Positions 29,493-39,924 of a stretch of DNA of 64,000 nucleotides are shown piece after piece. The position numbers and the translations under genes are program-made. Position 1 is the first letter of the stretch; each line of letters begins with the position of its first letter. The notes under the pieces were generated by a model. That model was not told the origin of the DNA, ran no database searches, and saw only the letters and a list, made by a program, of their open reading frames with translations. Source of the DNA: Rhodobiaceae bacterium UBA4490 (lineage in GTDB: Bacteria > Pseudomonadota > Alphaproteobacteria > Parvibaculales > Parvibaculaceae); assembly GCA_002389665.1 (NCBI GenBank), contig DGNO01000001.1:149564-213563 (forward strand), written 5' to 3'.

Positions 29493-31013
29493 GTGACCTC
29501 AAACTCCCCCGGTAAGGGCCCCGCGCATACCTCGCGCAAGGGGCCATATGGCATCATCGATATCGGCTCGAACTCGGTTCGGCTGGTCGTATATGCCGGC
29601 GCAACCCGCAGTCCCGTGCCGATTTTCAACGAAAAGGTCATGGCGGGCCTTGGCCGGGCCGTGGCGCGCACCGGCAAGCTCGATGAGCAGGGCGTTGAAC
29701 GGGCGATCAAGGCGGTGCGCCGGTTTGCGGCGCTCAAACGGGAAATCGGCATCAAGAAACTGGATGTGGTGGCGACCGCCGCCGTGCGCGACGCTGCGGA
29801 CGGACCGGATTTTCTCAAGAAAATCGCGGCTTTTTTCGATCAGGAGGTGCGCCTTCTTTCAGGTGAGGAAGAAGCGCGGCTGGCCGCGTCGGGTATCTTA
29901 TCGGCAATTCCAGATGCCGATGGCCTGGTCGGTGACTTGGGCGGGGGGAGCCTTGAGCTTGTGGCGGTTTCCTCCGGCACGCTGGCGCCCGGCATTACCC
30001 TGCCGCTCGGCCCTTTGCGCCTTGAAGCGGCAAGCGAGGGCAATCTGGCGCGGGCCGGTGAGATCGTCGATGAGGAACTGAAAAAGATCGAGTGGCTCTC
30101 TTCCATGAAAGGCCGCCCGCTTTATGCGGTGGGCGGGGTCTGGCGCAACCTTGCGCGTATTCACATGGCCCAGTTCAATTATCCGGTGCGCGTCCTCCAT
30201 CATTATGTGATCCCGCAGCGCGATGCGGCCCAGCTTGCCGGGCTTCTGGAGAAAATGGGCCCGAAGAGCCTGGCGCGCATTCCCGACATTTCCTCCCGCC
30301 GTATTCCCGCGCTCCCCTATGGTGCGCTGGTGCTGGAGCGGCTTTTGGCGGCGACGGGGGCAAGCCATGTGGTGGTTTCCTCTTTCGGCCTGCGCGAAGG
30401 GGTGGTCTATGACGGGCTGGAGGCGGAGGAAAAGCGCAAGGACCCGCTGATCGAAGGGTGCAAGGACCTGGCCGGGCGCCTGGCCCGCTTTCCCGAGCAC
30501 GGCCAGGAACTGGCGAGCTGGACCGAGGCGCTATTTTCGGATGGCGGGTTTGGCGAGAGCGCGGCGCAGAAACGGCTGCGCCATGCCGCTTGCATTCTTG
30601 CCGACATAGGCTGGTATGTGCATCCCGATTACCGCTCACATCATGCCATGCAGCAAATCCTGCTCGCCCCTGTCGTCGGCATCGACCATCCGGGGCGTAT
30701 GTTCCTCGCGCGGGTGGGCTTTCACCGCCATGAAGGCAATGCGGAAGCCGAAGTGCTGGGGGACCTGACGAGCCGCTTGAGCAAGGAAGAGGCTTACCGT
30801 GCGCGCATTCTGGGTCTGGCGCTCCGCCTTGCCTTTTCGCTCTGCGCGGCCCGGCTGGGCGTCTTGCCGCTGACCCGGCTGCGCATGGACGAAAAATGCG
30901 TGCGGCTGGAACTGCCCAAAAAGATCGAGAGCTTTATGGGCGAGACGGTGCAAAAGCGCCTGAACGCCCTTGCCAAGGCGGCAGGGCGCACGGCCGAAGT
31001 GGTGATCGGTTAG
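29493..31013 (+). CDS. ppx: Exopolyphosphatase / pppGpp phosphohydrolase family
   Basis: This releases orthophosphate from polyphosphate ends or converts pppGpp to ppGpp. It has 506 residues. The actin-like ATPase fold shows IDIGSNSVRLVVYAG near the N-terminus, VATAAVRDA, SGEEEARLA and GDLGGGSLELV. A C-terminal HD-like region follows (ADIGWYVHPDYRSHHAMQQILLAP). It begins with GTG 15 bases after ppk and should be cotranscribed with it; the pair sets polyphosphate levels. Confidence 0.94.
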   Translation: MTSNSPGKGPAHTSRKGPYGIIDIGSNSVRLVVYAGATRSPVPIFNEKVMAGLGRAVARTGKLDEQGVERAIKAVRRFAALKREIGIKKLDVVATAAVRDAADGPDFLKKIAAFFDQEVRLLSGEEEARLAASGILSAIPDADGLVGDLGGGSLELVAVSSGTLAPGITLPLGPLRLEAASEGNLARAGEIVDEELKKIEWLSSMKGRPLYAVGGVWRNLARIHMAQFNYPVRVLHHYVIPQRDAAQLAGLLEKMGPKSLARIPDISSRRIPALPYGALVLERLLAATGASHVVVSSFGLREGVVYDGLEAEEKRKDPLIEGCKDLAGRLARFPEHGQELASWTEALFSDGGFGESAAQKRLRHAACILADIGWYVHPDYRSHHAMQQILLAPVVGIDHPGRMFLARVGFHRHEGNAEAEVLGDLTSRLSKEEAYRARILGLALRLAFSLCAARLGVLPLTRLRMDEKCVRLELPKKIESFMGETVQKRLNALAKAAGRTAEVVIG

Positions 31014-31034
31014 GGTTGCCCTTCGGCTGCTGCC

Positions 31035-32222
31035 TCAATCGGCGGCCGTTGCCGTGCTTTCTTCGTTTTCTTCGCGCAGCGGCGCGGCGACGAGCTTCTT
31101 GCCTTTGACGGAAAGGCCGAGCTTGCCGTGTTTGAGGGCAAGCGCGTCCGCGCCGAAAATCTCCCGCCGCCAGCCGGTGAGCGAGGGCACCTTGGCCTTG
31201 TCGCTCGCCGCTATTTCCTCTAGCTCGGAGACCGTGGCGATGAGCTTCGAGGCCACATCGTGCTCTTCCGCCTTCAGTTTCAGGAGCACCTTCAACAGCT
31301 CGACGATGGGGCCGATGCCGGGCGGCATGACGCGGCCATTGCCGGGCTCGGGGATTTCCTCCTCCGGTGTCGCCATGCCTTTTTTGATCGCTTCCATAAG
31401 GCCGGCGGCGCTGCGCGAGCCGCTGAAGCCTTTGGGCACGGCGCGCAGACGGTCGAGGTCTTTAAGCGCCTTGGGCTGCTGAGTGGCAAGCTCGAACAGC
31501 GCATCGTCCTTCATCACCCGGTTGCGCGGCAGGTCGCGGCTCTGCGCCTCGCGCTCGCGCCAGGCGGCAAGCTCCATCAGAACCCCGAGCTGGCGCTTGT
31601 TCTTCACCCGCGCTTTCAGCCGTTTCCAGGCATCTTCGGGCTTGAGATCATAGGTCGCCGGGCTTTGCAGGATGGCCATTTCCTCGGCCACCCAGCGCAC
31701 ACGTCCCTGATCGGAAAGCTGCTTGGCGAAAGCCTCGTAAACGGGCCTGAGATGGGTGACGTCGGCCAGCGCGTAAGCCAGCTGTTTTTCGGTCAGCGGG
31801 CGGTGGCTCCAGTCGGTGAAACGGGAGGTCTTGTCCACTTTTTCGCGGGCGATTTTGCGCACCAGCGTCTCGTACCCCACGGATTCGCCGAAACCGCAGG
31901 CCATGGCCGCGATTTGCGTGTCGAAAAGCGGGTCCGGGATCACCCCGCCCATATGGTAGAAAATCTCGATATCCTGCCGGGCGGCATGGAACACCTTGAT
32001 GACCTTTGGATGCGCCATCAGCTTGTAGAAGGGCGCAAGGTCGATGCCTTTCGCCAGGGGGTCGATCAGGAAGCCTTCTTCCGTATTCGCCACCTGAATG
32101 AGGCAGAGCTTGGGCCAATAGGTCTTGTCCCGCAAAAACTCGGTATCGACCGTGATGTAAGGGGCCGTTTCGAGCTTTTTGCAGAGCGTTTCGAGGTCTT
32201 TTGTGGTCGTAATCATATCCAT
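31035..32222 (-). CDS. rnd: Ribonuclease D
   Basis: This 3'-5' exoribonuclease in tRNA and structured RNA maturation has 395 residues. DEDDy motifs are visible: Asp26/Glu28 in TVDTEFLRD, Asp in [16 protein letters not shown] and the Tyr-Asp motif in [13 protein letters not shown]-type helical domains follow ([28 protein letters not shown]). The ATG at 32222 is chosen over upstream 32243 and the nearby 32216; none has a perfect ribosome binding site. It is convergent with ppx and divergent from aspS. Confidence 0.94.
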   Translation of the reverse strand: MDMITTTKDLETLCKKLETAPYITVDTEFLRDKTYWPKLCLIQVANTEEGFLIDPLAKGIDLAPFYKLMAHPKVIKVFHAARQDIEIFYHMGGVIPDPLFDTQIAAMACGFGESVGYETLVRKIAREKVDKTSRFTDWSHRPLTEKQLAYALADVTHLRPVYEAFAKQLSDQGRVRWVAEEMAILQSPATYDLKPEDAWKRLKARVKNKRQLGVLMELAAWREREAQSRDLPRNRVMKDDALFELATQQPKALKDLDRLRAVPKGFSGSRSAAGLMEAIKKGMATPEEEIPEPGNGRVMPPGIGPIVELLKVLLKLKAEEHDVASKLIATVSELEEIAASDKAKVPSLTGWRREIFGADALALKHGKLGLSVKGKKLVAAPLREENEESTATAAD

Positions 32223-32468
32223 GGCGCCGATCCTATACCCCAATCCTTAGCCCTTGTCGCCTCCCGCTCCAAGGCGCGGGGCAAAAGCCCGGAAAAGTCG
32301 CCAGAAAGTCCCCGGAAAAGTACGGGGAAAGCTTGACAAATCGCCCCTTTCCATGCGCTTTTCGGCCCCCAAAGGGCCATGCGGCGCGCCTCCGCGCCGG
32401 GCTTATTTCTAAGATTCGCCCCCGGAATTTCGCATTCCGGCAAAGGGCAGGGACGTCAGGATCGGCAG

Positions 32469-34286
32469 ATGCATTCATATCGCTCTCACACATGCGGCGA
32501 GTTGACCAAGGCTCAAGTGGGCGAAACCGTTCGCCTTTCCGGCTGGGTGCACCGCAAGCGCGACCATGGCGGCCTGCTTTTCATCGACCTGCGCGACCAT
32601 TACGGCATCACGCAGCTCGTTTTCGACCCGGATTTTGCCGAACCTTTCGCCGCTGCAGAGCGCGTGCGCGCAGAATCGGTGATCAGGGTCGAAGGGCCGG
32701 TGATTGCCCGCAGCGCGGAGACGGTGAACGAAAATCTCGTGACCGGCGCCATCGAAGTGCAGGTGAAGAGCATGGAAGTGCTCTCGCCGGCCGAAGAGCT
32801 GCCGCTACCGGTTTTCGGCGAGCCGGACTACCCGGAAGACACGCGCCTGCGCTACCGCTTCCTCGACCTGCGCCGCGAAACGCTGCATGAGAACATCGTG
32901 CTGCGCTCGAAAGTGATTTCCTCGATCCGCCGGCGCATGACCGATGAAGGCTTCATGGAATTCCAGACGCCGATCCTCACGGCGTCTTCGCCGGAAGGCG
33001 CGCGTGACTTCCTCGTGCCCTCGCGTCTGCATCCGGGTCAGTTCTACGCGCTGCCTCAGGCGCCGCAGCAGTTCAAACAGCTCATCATGGTGGCCGGCTT
33101 CGACCGCTATTTCCAGATCGCGCCGTGCTTCCGCGATGAAGACGCCCGCGCCGACCGCTCGCCGGGCGAGTTCTATCAGCTCGATATGGAAATGAGCTTT
33201 GTCGAGCAGGACGATGTCTTTGCCGCGATCGAGCCGGTACTGCACGGCCTCTTTGAGGAATTCGGCAATGGCCAGGCGGTGACGCCTTATCCTTTCCCGC
33301 GCATTCCCTATGCCGAAGCCATGCGCAAATATGGCTCGGACAAGCCGGACCTGCGTATCCCGATCGAGATGGAAGAAGTTACGCCGCATTTCGCGGGCAG
33401 CGGCTTCAAAGTCTTTGCCAACCTCATCGCCAATGATCCGAAGGTCGAGGTTTGGGCGATCCCGGCGCCGGGCGGCGGCAGCCGCGCGTTCTGCGACCGC
33501 ATGAATGCCTGGGCGCAGGGCGAAGGCCAGCCGGGCCTCGGCTACATCTTCTTCCGGGAGGAAGGCGGCGAGATTCAGGGCGCCGGGCCGGTCGCGAAAA
33601 ATATCGGGCCTGAGCGCACCGAGGCGATCCGCACCCAGCTTGGCCTGAAAGACGGCGATGCGGTGTTCTTCGTTTGCGGCCAGCCGAAACATTTCGTCTC
33701 TTTCGCGGGTCAGGCCCGCGTCAAGATCGGCACCGACCTTGAAAGCCTGCCGAAGAAAGAAGGCTTCAACTTCTGCTGGGTCGTCGACTTCCCCATGTAT
33801 GAGTGGGACGAGGAAGAAAAGAAGATCGACTTCTCGCACAACCCCTTCTCCATGCCGAATTATCCGCATGAAGACTTCGTCAAGCTGGACCGCGAGAAAG
33901 ACGCCGATACCATTCTCGGCATGACCGCTTTCCAGTACGACATCGTCTGCAACGGCATCGAGCTGTCCTCGGGCGCGGTGCGGAACCATCGCCCGGAAGT
34001 CATGTACAAAGCTTTCGAGCTTGCCGGTTATGGCAAGGACGTGGTGGAGAGCAAGTTCGGCGGCATGCTGAGCGCGTTCAAATACGGCGCGCCGCCTCAC
34101 GGCGGTCTTGCCCCCGGCATCGACCGCATGGTGATGCTGCTTGCCGGTGTGGACAATCTGCGCGAAGTGACGCTCTTCCCGATGAACCAGCAGGCGCAGG
34201 ACCTGATGATGCAGGCACCGTCCGATGTCTCGAATGCGCAGCTGCGTGAGTTGAACATCCGCGTGGTGCAGCCGGAGAAGAAATAA
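32469..34286 (+). CDS. aspS: Aspartyl-tRNA synthetase, nondiscriminating type likely
   Basis: This class II synthetase of 605 residues has the N-terminal OB anticodon domain, the catalytic core with [24 protein letters not shown] (motif 2) and [13 protein letters not shown] (motif 3), and the bacterial GAD insertion. The OB stretch [11 protein letters not shown] carries His where the discriminating E. coli enzyme has Leu. His is typical of nondiscriminating AspRS, which also charges tRNA-Asn and relies on GatCAB. The ATG at 32469 follows CAGGATCG. A TTGACA at 32333-32338 may be its -35. Confidence 0.96.
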   Translation: MHSYRSHTCGELTKAQVGETVRLSGWVHRKRDHGGLLFIDLRDHYGITQLVFDPDFAEPFAAAERVRAESVIRVEGPVIARSAETVNENLVTGAIEVQVKSMEVLSPAEELPLPVFGEPDYPEDTRLRYRFLDLRRETLHENIVLRSKVISSIRRRMTDEGFMEFQTPILTASSPEGARDFLVPSRLHPGQFYALPQAPQQFKQLIMVAGFDRYFQIAPCFRDEDARADRSPGEFYQLDMEMSFVEQDDVFAAIEPVLHGLFEEFGNGQAVTPYPFPRIPYAEAMRKYGSDKPDLRIPIEMEEVTPHFAGSGFKVFANLIANDPKVEVWAIPAPGGGSRAFCDRMNAWAQGEGQPGLGYIFFREEGGEIQGAGPVAKNIGPERTEAIRTQLGLKDGDAVFFVCGQPKHFVSFAGQARVKIGTDLESLPKKEGFNFCWVVDFPMYEWDEEEKKIDFSHNPFSMPNYPHEDFVKLDREKDADTILGMTAFQYDIVCNGIELSSGAVRNHRPEVMYKAFELAGYGKDVVESKFGGMLSAFKYGAPPHGGLAPGIDRMVMLLAGVDNLREVTLFPMNQQAQDLMMQAPSDVSNAQLRELNIRVVQPEKK

Positions 34287-34357
34287 GGCGGCTCGTCTTT
34301 CTCTGGTCAATGCGCCGGCGGCCAGTGGGCATCGCTACCCGTACCGCACAGGCAGGA

Positions 34358-34475
34358 TGGACCCCGGCATAAAGCCGGGGTGACAGCCTGAGCAAGCTGG
34401 TAGGCACATTCCTTTCGCGAAATTCTGGCCTCTCGTAAAATTCCGCGTGTCACCCCGGGCTTGCCCCGGGGTCCA
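34358..34475. repeat. Inverted pair of GTCACCCCGG-type palindromes (aspS-carboxylase gap)
   Basis: The unit at 34358-34384 is reversed (TGGACCCCGG...CCGGGGTGAC). The unit at 34449-34475 is forward (GTCACCCCGGG...CGGGGTCCA). The first is identical over 27 nt to the unit at 6271-6297. The forward unit is followed by GGCAGCCT, matching flanks at 6298 and elsewhere. The remainder of the 286-bp gap holds no gene I can support. Confidence 0.85.
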
Positions 34476-34572
34476 GGCAGCCTGGCCGCTTGCCGCCCCC
34501 CAGCCGTTTGACACCCCGTAAAGCCCTCTCTACTAAAGCAGAAAAGATAATTCGCTTGGGGAGGCCCGGTTC

Positions 34573-37500
34573 ATGAAAAGCGTGCTCATCGCAAATCGCG
34601 GGGAAATTGCCATTCGCATCGCACGGGCGGCGGCGGAGCTGGGGCTGCGCACGGTTGCCGTCTATGCCGAGGACGATGCGCGCGCGCTGCATGTGCGGGT
34701 TTGCGATGAAGCGGCGGCCTTGAGCGGGGAAGGGGCGGTCGCTTATCTCGACATTGCGCAGATCGTGGCCGAAGCGAAGAAAATGGGCTGCGATGTCCTT
34801 CACCCCGGCTACGGCTTTTTAAGCGAAAACGCCGCCTTTGCTGAGGCCTGTGCCAAGGAAGGCATTGCCTTTGTCGGCCCTTCGCCTGAAGCGCTCTCGC
34901 TTTTCGGCGATAAGGCAGCGGCACGTGCGCTTGCGGAAAAAGAAGGCGTGCCGCTTTTCCCCGGCACGAAGGGGGCGGCGAGCCTTGAGGAAGCGCGGGC
35001 CTTTCTGGAAGCGCAAGGCGAAGGCGGCGCGATCATGCTCAAAGCGCTGGCCGGCGGCGGCGGGCGCGGCATGCGCGCGGTGACGGATGCGGGCGAGCTT
35101 GCCGAAGCTTATGAACGCTGCCGCTCGGAAGCCAAAGCCGCTTTCGGCAATGACGCGGTCTATGCGGAGAAACTTATTCGCAAGGCACGGCATATCGAAA
35201 TTCAGATTGTCGGGGACGGAAAGAACGTCATCGATCTGGGCGAGCGCGAATGCACCTTGCAGCGGCGCAATCAGAAACTCGTCGAGATCGCGCCGAGCCC
35301 TTCGCTCGATCCGGCGCTGCGCGAGGCGCTTTGCGCGGCGGCCCGCAAACTTGCCGGTGCCGCAAGCTATAAGGGGCTCGGCACCTTCGAATTTCTGATC
35401 GATGCGGAGGCGAAAGACCCGCTGAAAAGCTTCGCCTTCATGGAGGCCAATCCGCGCCTTCAGGTCGAACACACGGTGACCGAAGAAGTGACCGGCATTG
35501 ACCTCGTAAAAGCGCAGCTGCGTATTGCAGCCGGCGCCTTACTTGACGAGGTGGGGCTGAGCGCGCCGCCCGCACCGCGCGGCTATGCGGTGCAGCTGCG
35601 CATCAATATGGAGAAGATGACGGAGACGGGCGAGGCCATGCCCGCGGGGGGCACGCTCAGCGCCTTTGCGCCGCCGTCCGGCCCCGGCATCCGTGTCGAC
35701 ACGTTCGGCTATGCGGGTTACCGCACGAGCCCCCATTATGACAGTCTGCTTGCCAAACTCATCGCTTATTCGCCCGCGCCTAATTATAGCGAAGCGCTGG
35801 GCCGGGCTTACCGCGCGCTCGGTGAATTTCAGATCGAAGGTGTGGCGACGAACAAGGCGTTCTTGCAGAACTTGCTTGCCCGCGCCGAGGTGAAAGCGAA
35901 CGATGTCTATACCGGCTTCATTGCCGATCATGCCGCCGAGCTTGTGAGGGAGGCCGAACACCGCGCGCTTTATTTTACGGCCAATGAAAATGGCGCCGCT
36001 GCCCATGCGGTTCATGCGGTGGAAGGCCCGGCGGGAACAGAGCCCGTTTCTTCCACCATGCAGGGCAAAGTGATCAGCATCGATGTGGCAGAAGGCGAGC
36101 ATATCGCCAAAGGCCAGCAGATCGCCGTCTTGGAAGCGATGAAGATGGAGCACACGGTCAAAGCGCCGATCAGCGGGACGGTGCGCAAGATCGCCGCCGT
36201 GCCGAACGCCACGGTGATGGATGGCGAGGCGATCCTCTTCATCGAGGAATCGGACGGCGCGGATGCGGCGGAAATTGCGGAAGAAGAAGTCGATCTCGAT
36301 TATATCCGCCCCGACCTTGCCCATGTGATCGAGCGTCACGCGCTGGGGCTCGATGAGAACCGGCCCGACGCCGTTGCCCGCCGCCGGAAACGCAATCAGC
36401 GCACGGTGCGGGAGAATATCGATCATCTGTGCGATGAGGGCAGTTTCATCGAATATGGCGCGCTGGCGCTTGCCGCGCAGCGCCGCCGCCGCTCCATGGA
36501 AGATCTGTTGAAGATGAGCCCGGCGGACGGTCTCGTCTCCGGCATCGGCACGGTGAACGGCGATCTTTTCGGTGAGGAAAAAGCCCGCGCCATGGTGATG
36601 GGCTATGACTTTACGGTCTTTGCCGGCACGCAAGGGGCGATGAACCATAAGAAGATGGACCGCATGCTCTTTCTGGCCGAAGAGCAGAAACTGCCCGTCG
36701 TGCTTTTGGCCGAAGGCGGCGGCGGGCGCCCCGGCGATACGGATGTGGCAGGCGTTGCCGGTCTCGACACGCCGTCCTTCCTCACTTTCGCGAAACTGAG
36801 CGGCAAGGTGCCGCTGGTCGGCATGACCTCCGGGCGCTGCTTTGCGGGCAACGCTGCGCTGCTTGGTTGCTGCGATGTGATTATCGCAACCGCCGATTCC
36901 AATATCGGCATGGGCGGCCCGGCCATGATCGAAGGCGGCGGGCTGGGCGCTTATGCGCCCGAAGATGTCGGCCCTTACGATGTGCAGCGCAAGAACGGCG
37001 TTATCGATGTCGCCGTGCAAGATGAAGCTGAAGCCATTGAGGCAAGCAAGAAATACCTTTCTTACTTCCAGGGGCCTACCAGCGACTGGGATGCGGAGGA
37101 CCAGCGCAAGCTGCGCCACGTCATTCCCGAAAACCGGCTGCGCGCTTACGATGTGAACAACGTCATTGCCGGGCTCGTGGATAAAGGCTCCGTGCTGGAA
37201 CTACGCAAAGATTTCGGCATCGGCATCAAGACGGCGCTCGTGCGCGTCGAAGGCCGGCCCATGGGGCTGATGGCCAATAATCCCTTTCATCTCGGCGGGG
37301 CGATCGACGCGGATGCGGGGGACAAAGCCGCGCGCTTCATGCAGCTTTGCGATGCGTTTGGCCTGCCCATTCTCTCGCTTTGCGATACGCCGGGTTTCAT
37401 GGTGGGGCCGGAAATCGAAAAGACCGCGCAGGTGCGTCATGTCAGCCGCATGTTCGTGACGGCGGCGAATTTGAGCGTGCCGGTTTTCGCCGTCGTGCTG

Positions 37501-37857
37501 CGCAAGGGCTACGGTCTCGGCGCGCAGGCGATGACGGGCGGCAGTTTCCATGCGCCTTTCTTCAACATCTCCTGGCCGACCGGCGAGTTCGGCGGCATGG
37601 GGCTGGAAGGGGCGGTGCGGCTCGGTTACCGGCGCGAGATGGAAGCCATCGAAGACCCGGACGAGCGCGAAGCCTTCTTCCAGAAAATGGTCGCCAAATA
37701 TTATGAGAACGGCAAGGCGACCAATATGGCCTCTTTCCTGGAAATCGATGCGGTGATCGACCCGGCCGAAACGCGCCACTGGATCGCGCGCGGGCTGAAA
37801 TCGCTGCCGCCCATGGAGCCCGGACTGAAAGGCCGCGCCTTCATCGACACCTGGTAA
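34573..37857 (+). CDS. Single-chain biotin-dependent acyl-CoA carboxylase (LCC-type)
   Basis: One 1094-residue chain contains a whole carboxylase. Biotin carboxylase spans about 1-450 (IANRGEIAIRIARAA, ALAGGGGRGMR, FMEANPRLQVEHTVTE). The biotinyl domain is about 488-556 with Lys524 in LEAMKMEH. The carboxyltransferase spans about 600-1094, with both halves (GTQGAMNHKKMDRML...GGGGRPGDTD and CDTPGFMVGPEIEK...AMTGGSFHAP). This is the layout of the homohexameric long-chain acyl-CoA carboxylases known from mycobacteria and some alphaproteobacteria. The window also has canonical accB and accC, so this enzyme probably serves another acyl-CoA. The substrate is not readable from sequence. Confidence 0.93.
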   Translation: MKSVLIANRGEIAIRIARAAAELGLRTVAVYAEDDARALHVRVCDEAAALSGEGAVAYLDIAQIVAEAKKMGCDVLHPGYGFLSENAAFAEACAKEGIAFVGPSPEALSLFGDKAAARALAEKEGVPLFPGTKGAASLEEARAFLEAQGEGGAIMLKALAGGGGRGMRAVTDAGELAEAYERCRSEAKAAFGNDAVYAEKLIRKARHIEIQIVGDGKNVIDLGERECTLQRRNQKLVEIAPSPSLDPALREALCAAARKLAGAASYKGLGTFEFLIDAEAKDPLKSFAFMEANPRLQVEHTVTEEVTGIDLVKAQLRIAAGALLDEVGLSAPPAPRGYAVQLRINMEKMTETGEAMPAGGTLSAFAPPSGPGIRVDTFGYAGYRTSPHYDSLLAKLIAYSPAPNYSEALGRAYRALGEFQIEGVATNKAFLQNLLARAEVKANDVYTGFIADHAAELVREAEHRALYFTANENGAAAHAVHAVEGPAGTEPVSSTMQGKVISIDVAEGEHIAKGQQIAVLEAMKMEHTVKAPISGTVRKIAAVPNATVMDGEAILFIEESDGADAAEIAEEEVDLDYIRPDLAHVIERHALGLDENRPDAVARRRKRNQRTVRENIDHLCDEGSFIEYGALALAAQRRRRSMEDLLKMSPADGLVSGIGTVNGDLFGEEKARAMVMGYDFTVFAGTQGAMNHKKMDRMLFLAEEQKLPVVLLAEGGGGRPGDTDVAGVAGLDTPSFLTFAKLSGKVPLVGMTSGRCFAGNAALLGCCDVIIATADSNIGMGGPAMIEGGGLGAYAPEDVGPYDVQRKNGVIDVAVQDEAEAIEASKKYLSYFQGPTSDWDAEDQRKLRHVIPENRLRAYDVNNVIAGLVDKGSVLELRKDFGIGIKTALVRVEGRPMGLMANNPFHLGGAIDADAGDKAARFMQLCDAFGLPILSLCDTPGFMVGPEIEKTAQVRHVSRMFVTAANLSVPVFAVVLRKGYGLGAQAMTGGSFHAPFFNISWPTGEFGGMGLEGAVRLGYRREMEAIEDPDEREAFFQKMVAKYYENGKATNMASFLEIDAVIDPAETRHWIARGLKSLPPMEPGLKGRAFIDTW

Positions 37858-37859
37858 GC

Positions 37860-39104
37860 CTATTTCGCTTTCTTGCGAGGGCGTCTCAGCGGCAGCTCGA
37901 TACGCTCGGCATGGGCGGCGTAAGCGCGCGCCAGCGGCACGGCGGAAAGACCGTGTGCGTAAATGCTGAGAAGCACCGTCAGGGAGACGAGGCCTGCCAG
38001 ATCGGTGAAGGCATTGCCCGGCCCCAGCGTTTCAAACGCCAGAAGCAGATAGAGAATGGAGGCGATGCCGCGCGGGCCGAACCAAGCCAGGATGCCTTTC
38101 GAGCGCCAGCCGAGCCCAGTGCCTGCGAGCGAGGCGACAATGGGCACGATGCGGATGATCGTGAGGCTTGCCAGCGCGTAAAGCACCATGGTGCCGCTCC
38201 AGGCTTCTGCGCCCAAAGGCACGATGAGCACGCCGAAAAGAAAGAACATGATGAGGGTGAGAAGTTCGGCCTCGGTCTGCGAAAACTCTTTCAGATATTT
38301 CTGCGCGCTGACGCAGACGGTGAGCGGGATCATCAGCCCTGCTACATAAGCGGCGATAAAGCCATTGGCGTGGATAAGTTCAGCGCCCGCATAGGCAAGA
38401 ACGGCAAGGGCGGGTGCCACAAGGCGCTGATAGAGCGGCTGCATCCAGCCGCGCCGCGCCGCATAATCGATGAGCTTGCCGCCGCCAAAGCCGAGAACGA
38501 TGCCGCAAAGGGGCCCAAGCACAAGATGCCGGGCGAGGGTCAGCGCGCCTTCGTTAAGCTCCAGCGCCATGCCGCCCCCAGCAAAGGCCAACAGAATGAG
38601 AATGGGCGGCAGGGCGAAACCGTCATTAAGCCCGCTTTCCGCATTCAAGGTCTCGCGCAAGGGTTCGGGCACGTCCTGGTCCTCCAGGATGAAGCGGCCG
38701 AGCGCAGCATCGGTGGGGGAGAGAATGAGCCCTGCCAGAACGGCGAGCCAGAGCGGCCAGCCCGGAAAGAGCACATAGGCAAGGGCGGCGCCCGCGAGAA
38801 TCACCAGGGGCAGACCGATGAAAAGCATCCGCGCCGGCCAGCTTTCTTCTTGAAGCAGGTGTTTCGGTTTGAGATGGGCCGAATCAGTAAACAGAACGAT
38901 CGCCAGTGTCAGCTCGCCCAGAAGCCGGATATGGGAAATATCCGCGGCCCGGGGACCGCCATTTTGCAGCGCAAAGCCCGCCGCCGCCCCGATGGCGACA
39001 AAGAGCATAGGCCCCGTGAGATAGCTGGCGACCTGCCGCCGGGAGATTGCGCCGTACAGCAGAAGCACGGCGGCTCCCAGAAAAAGCGCGGCAAACTCTG
39101 ACAT
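37860..39104 (-). CDS. CPA1-type cation:proton antiporter
   Basis: This inner-membrane sodium or potassium/proton exchanger of 414 residues has about twelve helices. The ion-site signature is LSPTDAALGRFIL followed by NAESGLNDGFALP, where the ND motif fits electroneutral CPA1 exchangers (NhaP-like). There is no C-terminal TrkA or UspA domain. Its stop lies two bases from that of the convergent carboxylase, so the two transcripts must overlap. The transported ion is not known. Confidence 0.9.
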   Translation of the reverse strand: MSEFAALFLGAAVLLLYGAISRRQVASYLTGPMLFVAIGAAAGFALQNGGPRAADISHIRLLGELTLAIVLFTDSAHLKPKHLLQEESWPARMLFIGLPLVILAGAALAYVLFPGWPLWLAVLAGLILSPTDAALGRFILEDQDVPEPLRETLNAESGLNDGFALPPILILLAFAGGGMALELNEGALTLARHLVLGPLCGIVLGFGGGKLIDYAARRGWMQPLYQRLVAPALAVLAYAGAELIHANGFIAAYVAGLMIPLTVCVSAQKYLKEFSQTEAELLTLIMFFLFGVLIVPLGAEAWSGTMVLYALASLTIIRIVPIVASLAGTGLGWRSKGILAWFGPRGIASILYLLLAFETLGPGNAFTDLAGLVSLTVLLSIYAHGLSAVPLARAYAAHAERIELPLRRPRKKAK

Positions 39105-39303
39105 TTTCCGGTCCCCTTATCGGCCTCGATTCTTTCCGTATCCGCCTTGTTTTGCCCGGCCTTGCAGCGCGCGCGCTGTTTCTCAAGAGCTTAACGCGCC
39201 CTCACGCATTTTTGTGCGGGCTTGATTGGAAAAGCCTTGGCGCAGCGGTCATCTTTTGGCCACGCGAAACAGCGTAAGCGACTAGCAAGCGGAAGGACAT
39301 TCC

Positions 39304-39807
39304 ATGGCACATCAGTATCCGGCAAAGAGTTTCGGGTTCAAAGACCTGGTGCACGGCTTTGCCGTGAGTTTCGGCCTGCTCGGCGCGCTGATCATTGCTG
39401 TTGCCGGGACGACCCCCGCGGCTATGGCGGCCAGCAAGGGCGAGATCTATACCGAGGACGGTGTGGCGATCAACGGCACGGACCCGGTTGCCTATTTCAC
39501 ACAGAGCAAACCCGTGCAGGGCTCTGCCGATTATACGCATGAGTGGAAGGGCGCGACCTGGCGTTTCGCCAGCGCGGAGAACCGCGACCTCTTCGCCGCA
39601 AACCCTGAAAAATACGCCCCGCAATATGGCGGCTGGTGCGCCTATGGCGTGGCCAAAGGCGCCAAGGCGACGACGGAGCCCGAGCTGTGGACCATCGTCG
39701 ACGGCAAGCTTTACCTGAATTACAGCCCGAAAGTTCAGAGCACCTGGGAAGAAGACGTTCCCGGTTACATCGAACAGGCGGACGAAAATTGGGTGGCACT
39801 TCAGTAA
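39304..39807 (+). CDS. Exported YHS-domain protein
   Basis: This 167-residue protein has a hydrophobic segment at about 20-42 ending in AAMAA, acting as a signal peptide or anchor. The YHS domain (about 48-110) reads DGVAINGTDPVAYFTQSKPVQGS, then EWKGATWRFASAENRDLFAANPEKYAPQYGGWCAYG. YHS domains often bind metals or heme; the single Cys in GGWCAYG is conserved. Function is unknown. The ATG follows GGAAGGAC, and an intrinsic terminator comes 33 bases after the stop. Confidence 0.87.
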   Translation: MAHQYPAKSFGFKDLVHGFAVSFGLLGALIIAVAGTTPAAMAASKGEIYTEDGVAINGTDPVAYFTQSKPVQGSADYTHEWKGATWRFASAENRDLFAANPEKYAPQYGGWCAYGVAKGAKATTEPELWTIVDGKLYLNYSPKVQSTWEEDVPGYIEQADENWVALQ

Positions 39808-39839
39808 ATCTCATCCCCAGACCTGAAGCCGCTCAATTG

Positions 39840-39877
39840 AAAGGCCCGGAGAGTGTTGCTCCGGGCCTTTCTTTATT
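39840..39877. terminator. Intrinsic terminator after the YHS gene
   Basis: AAAGGCCCGGAG (39840-39851) pairs perfectly with CTCCGGGCCTTT (39859-39870) around a 7-base loop. CTTTATT follows on the plus strand. The A-rich left arm gives a short U-tract on the minus strand too, so it may also end the convergent dioxygenase transcript. Confidence 0.88.
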
Positions 39878-39924
39878 GCGGGCAGAGGAGGGAAGCTCGA
39901 ACCCGCTTAAGGCGCAGACATTTC

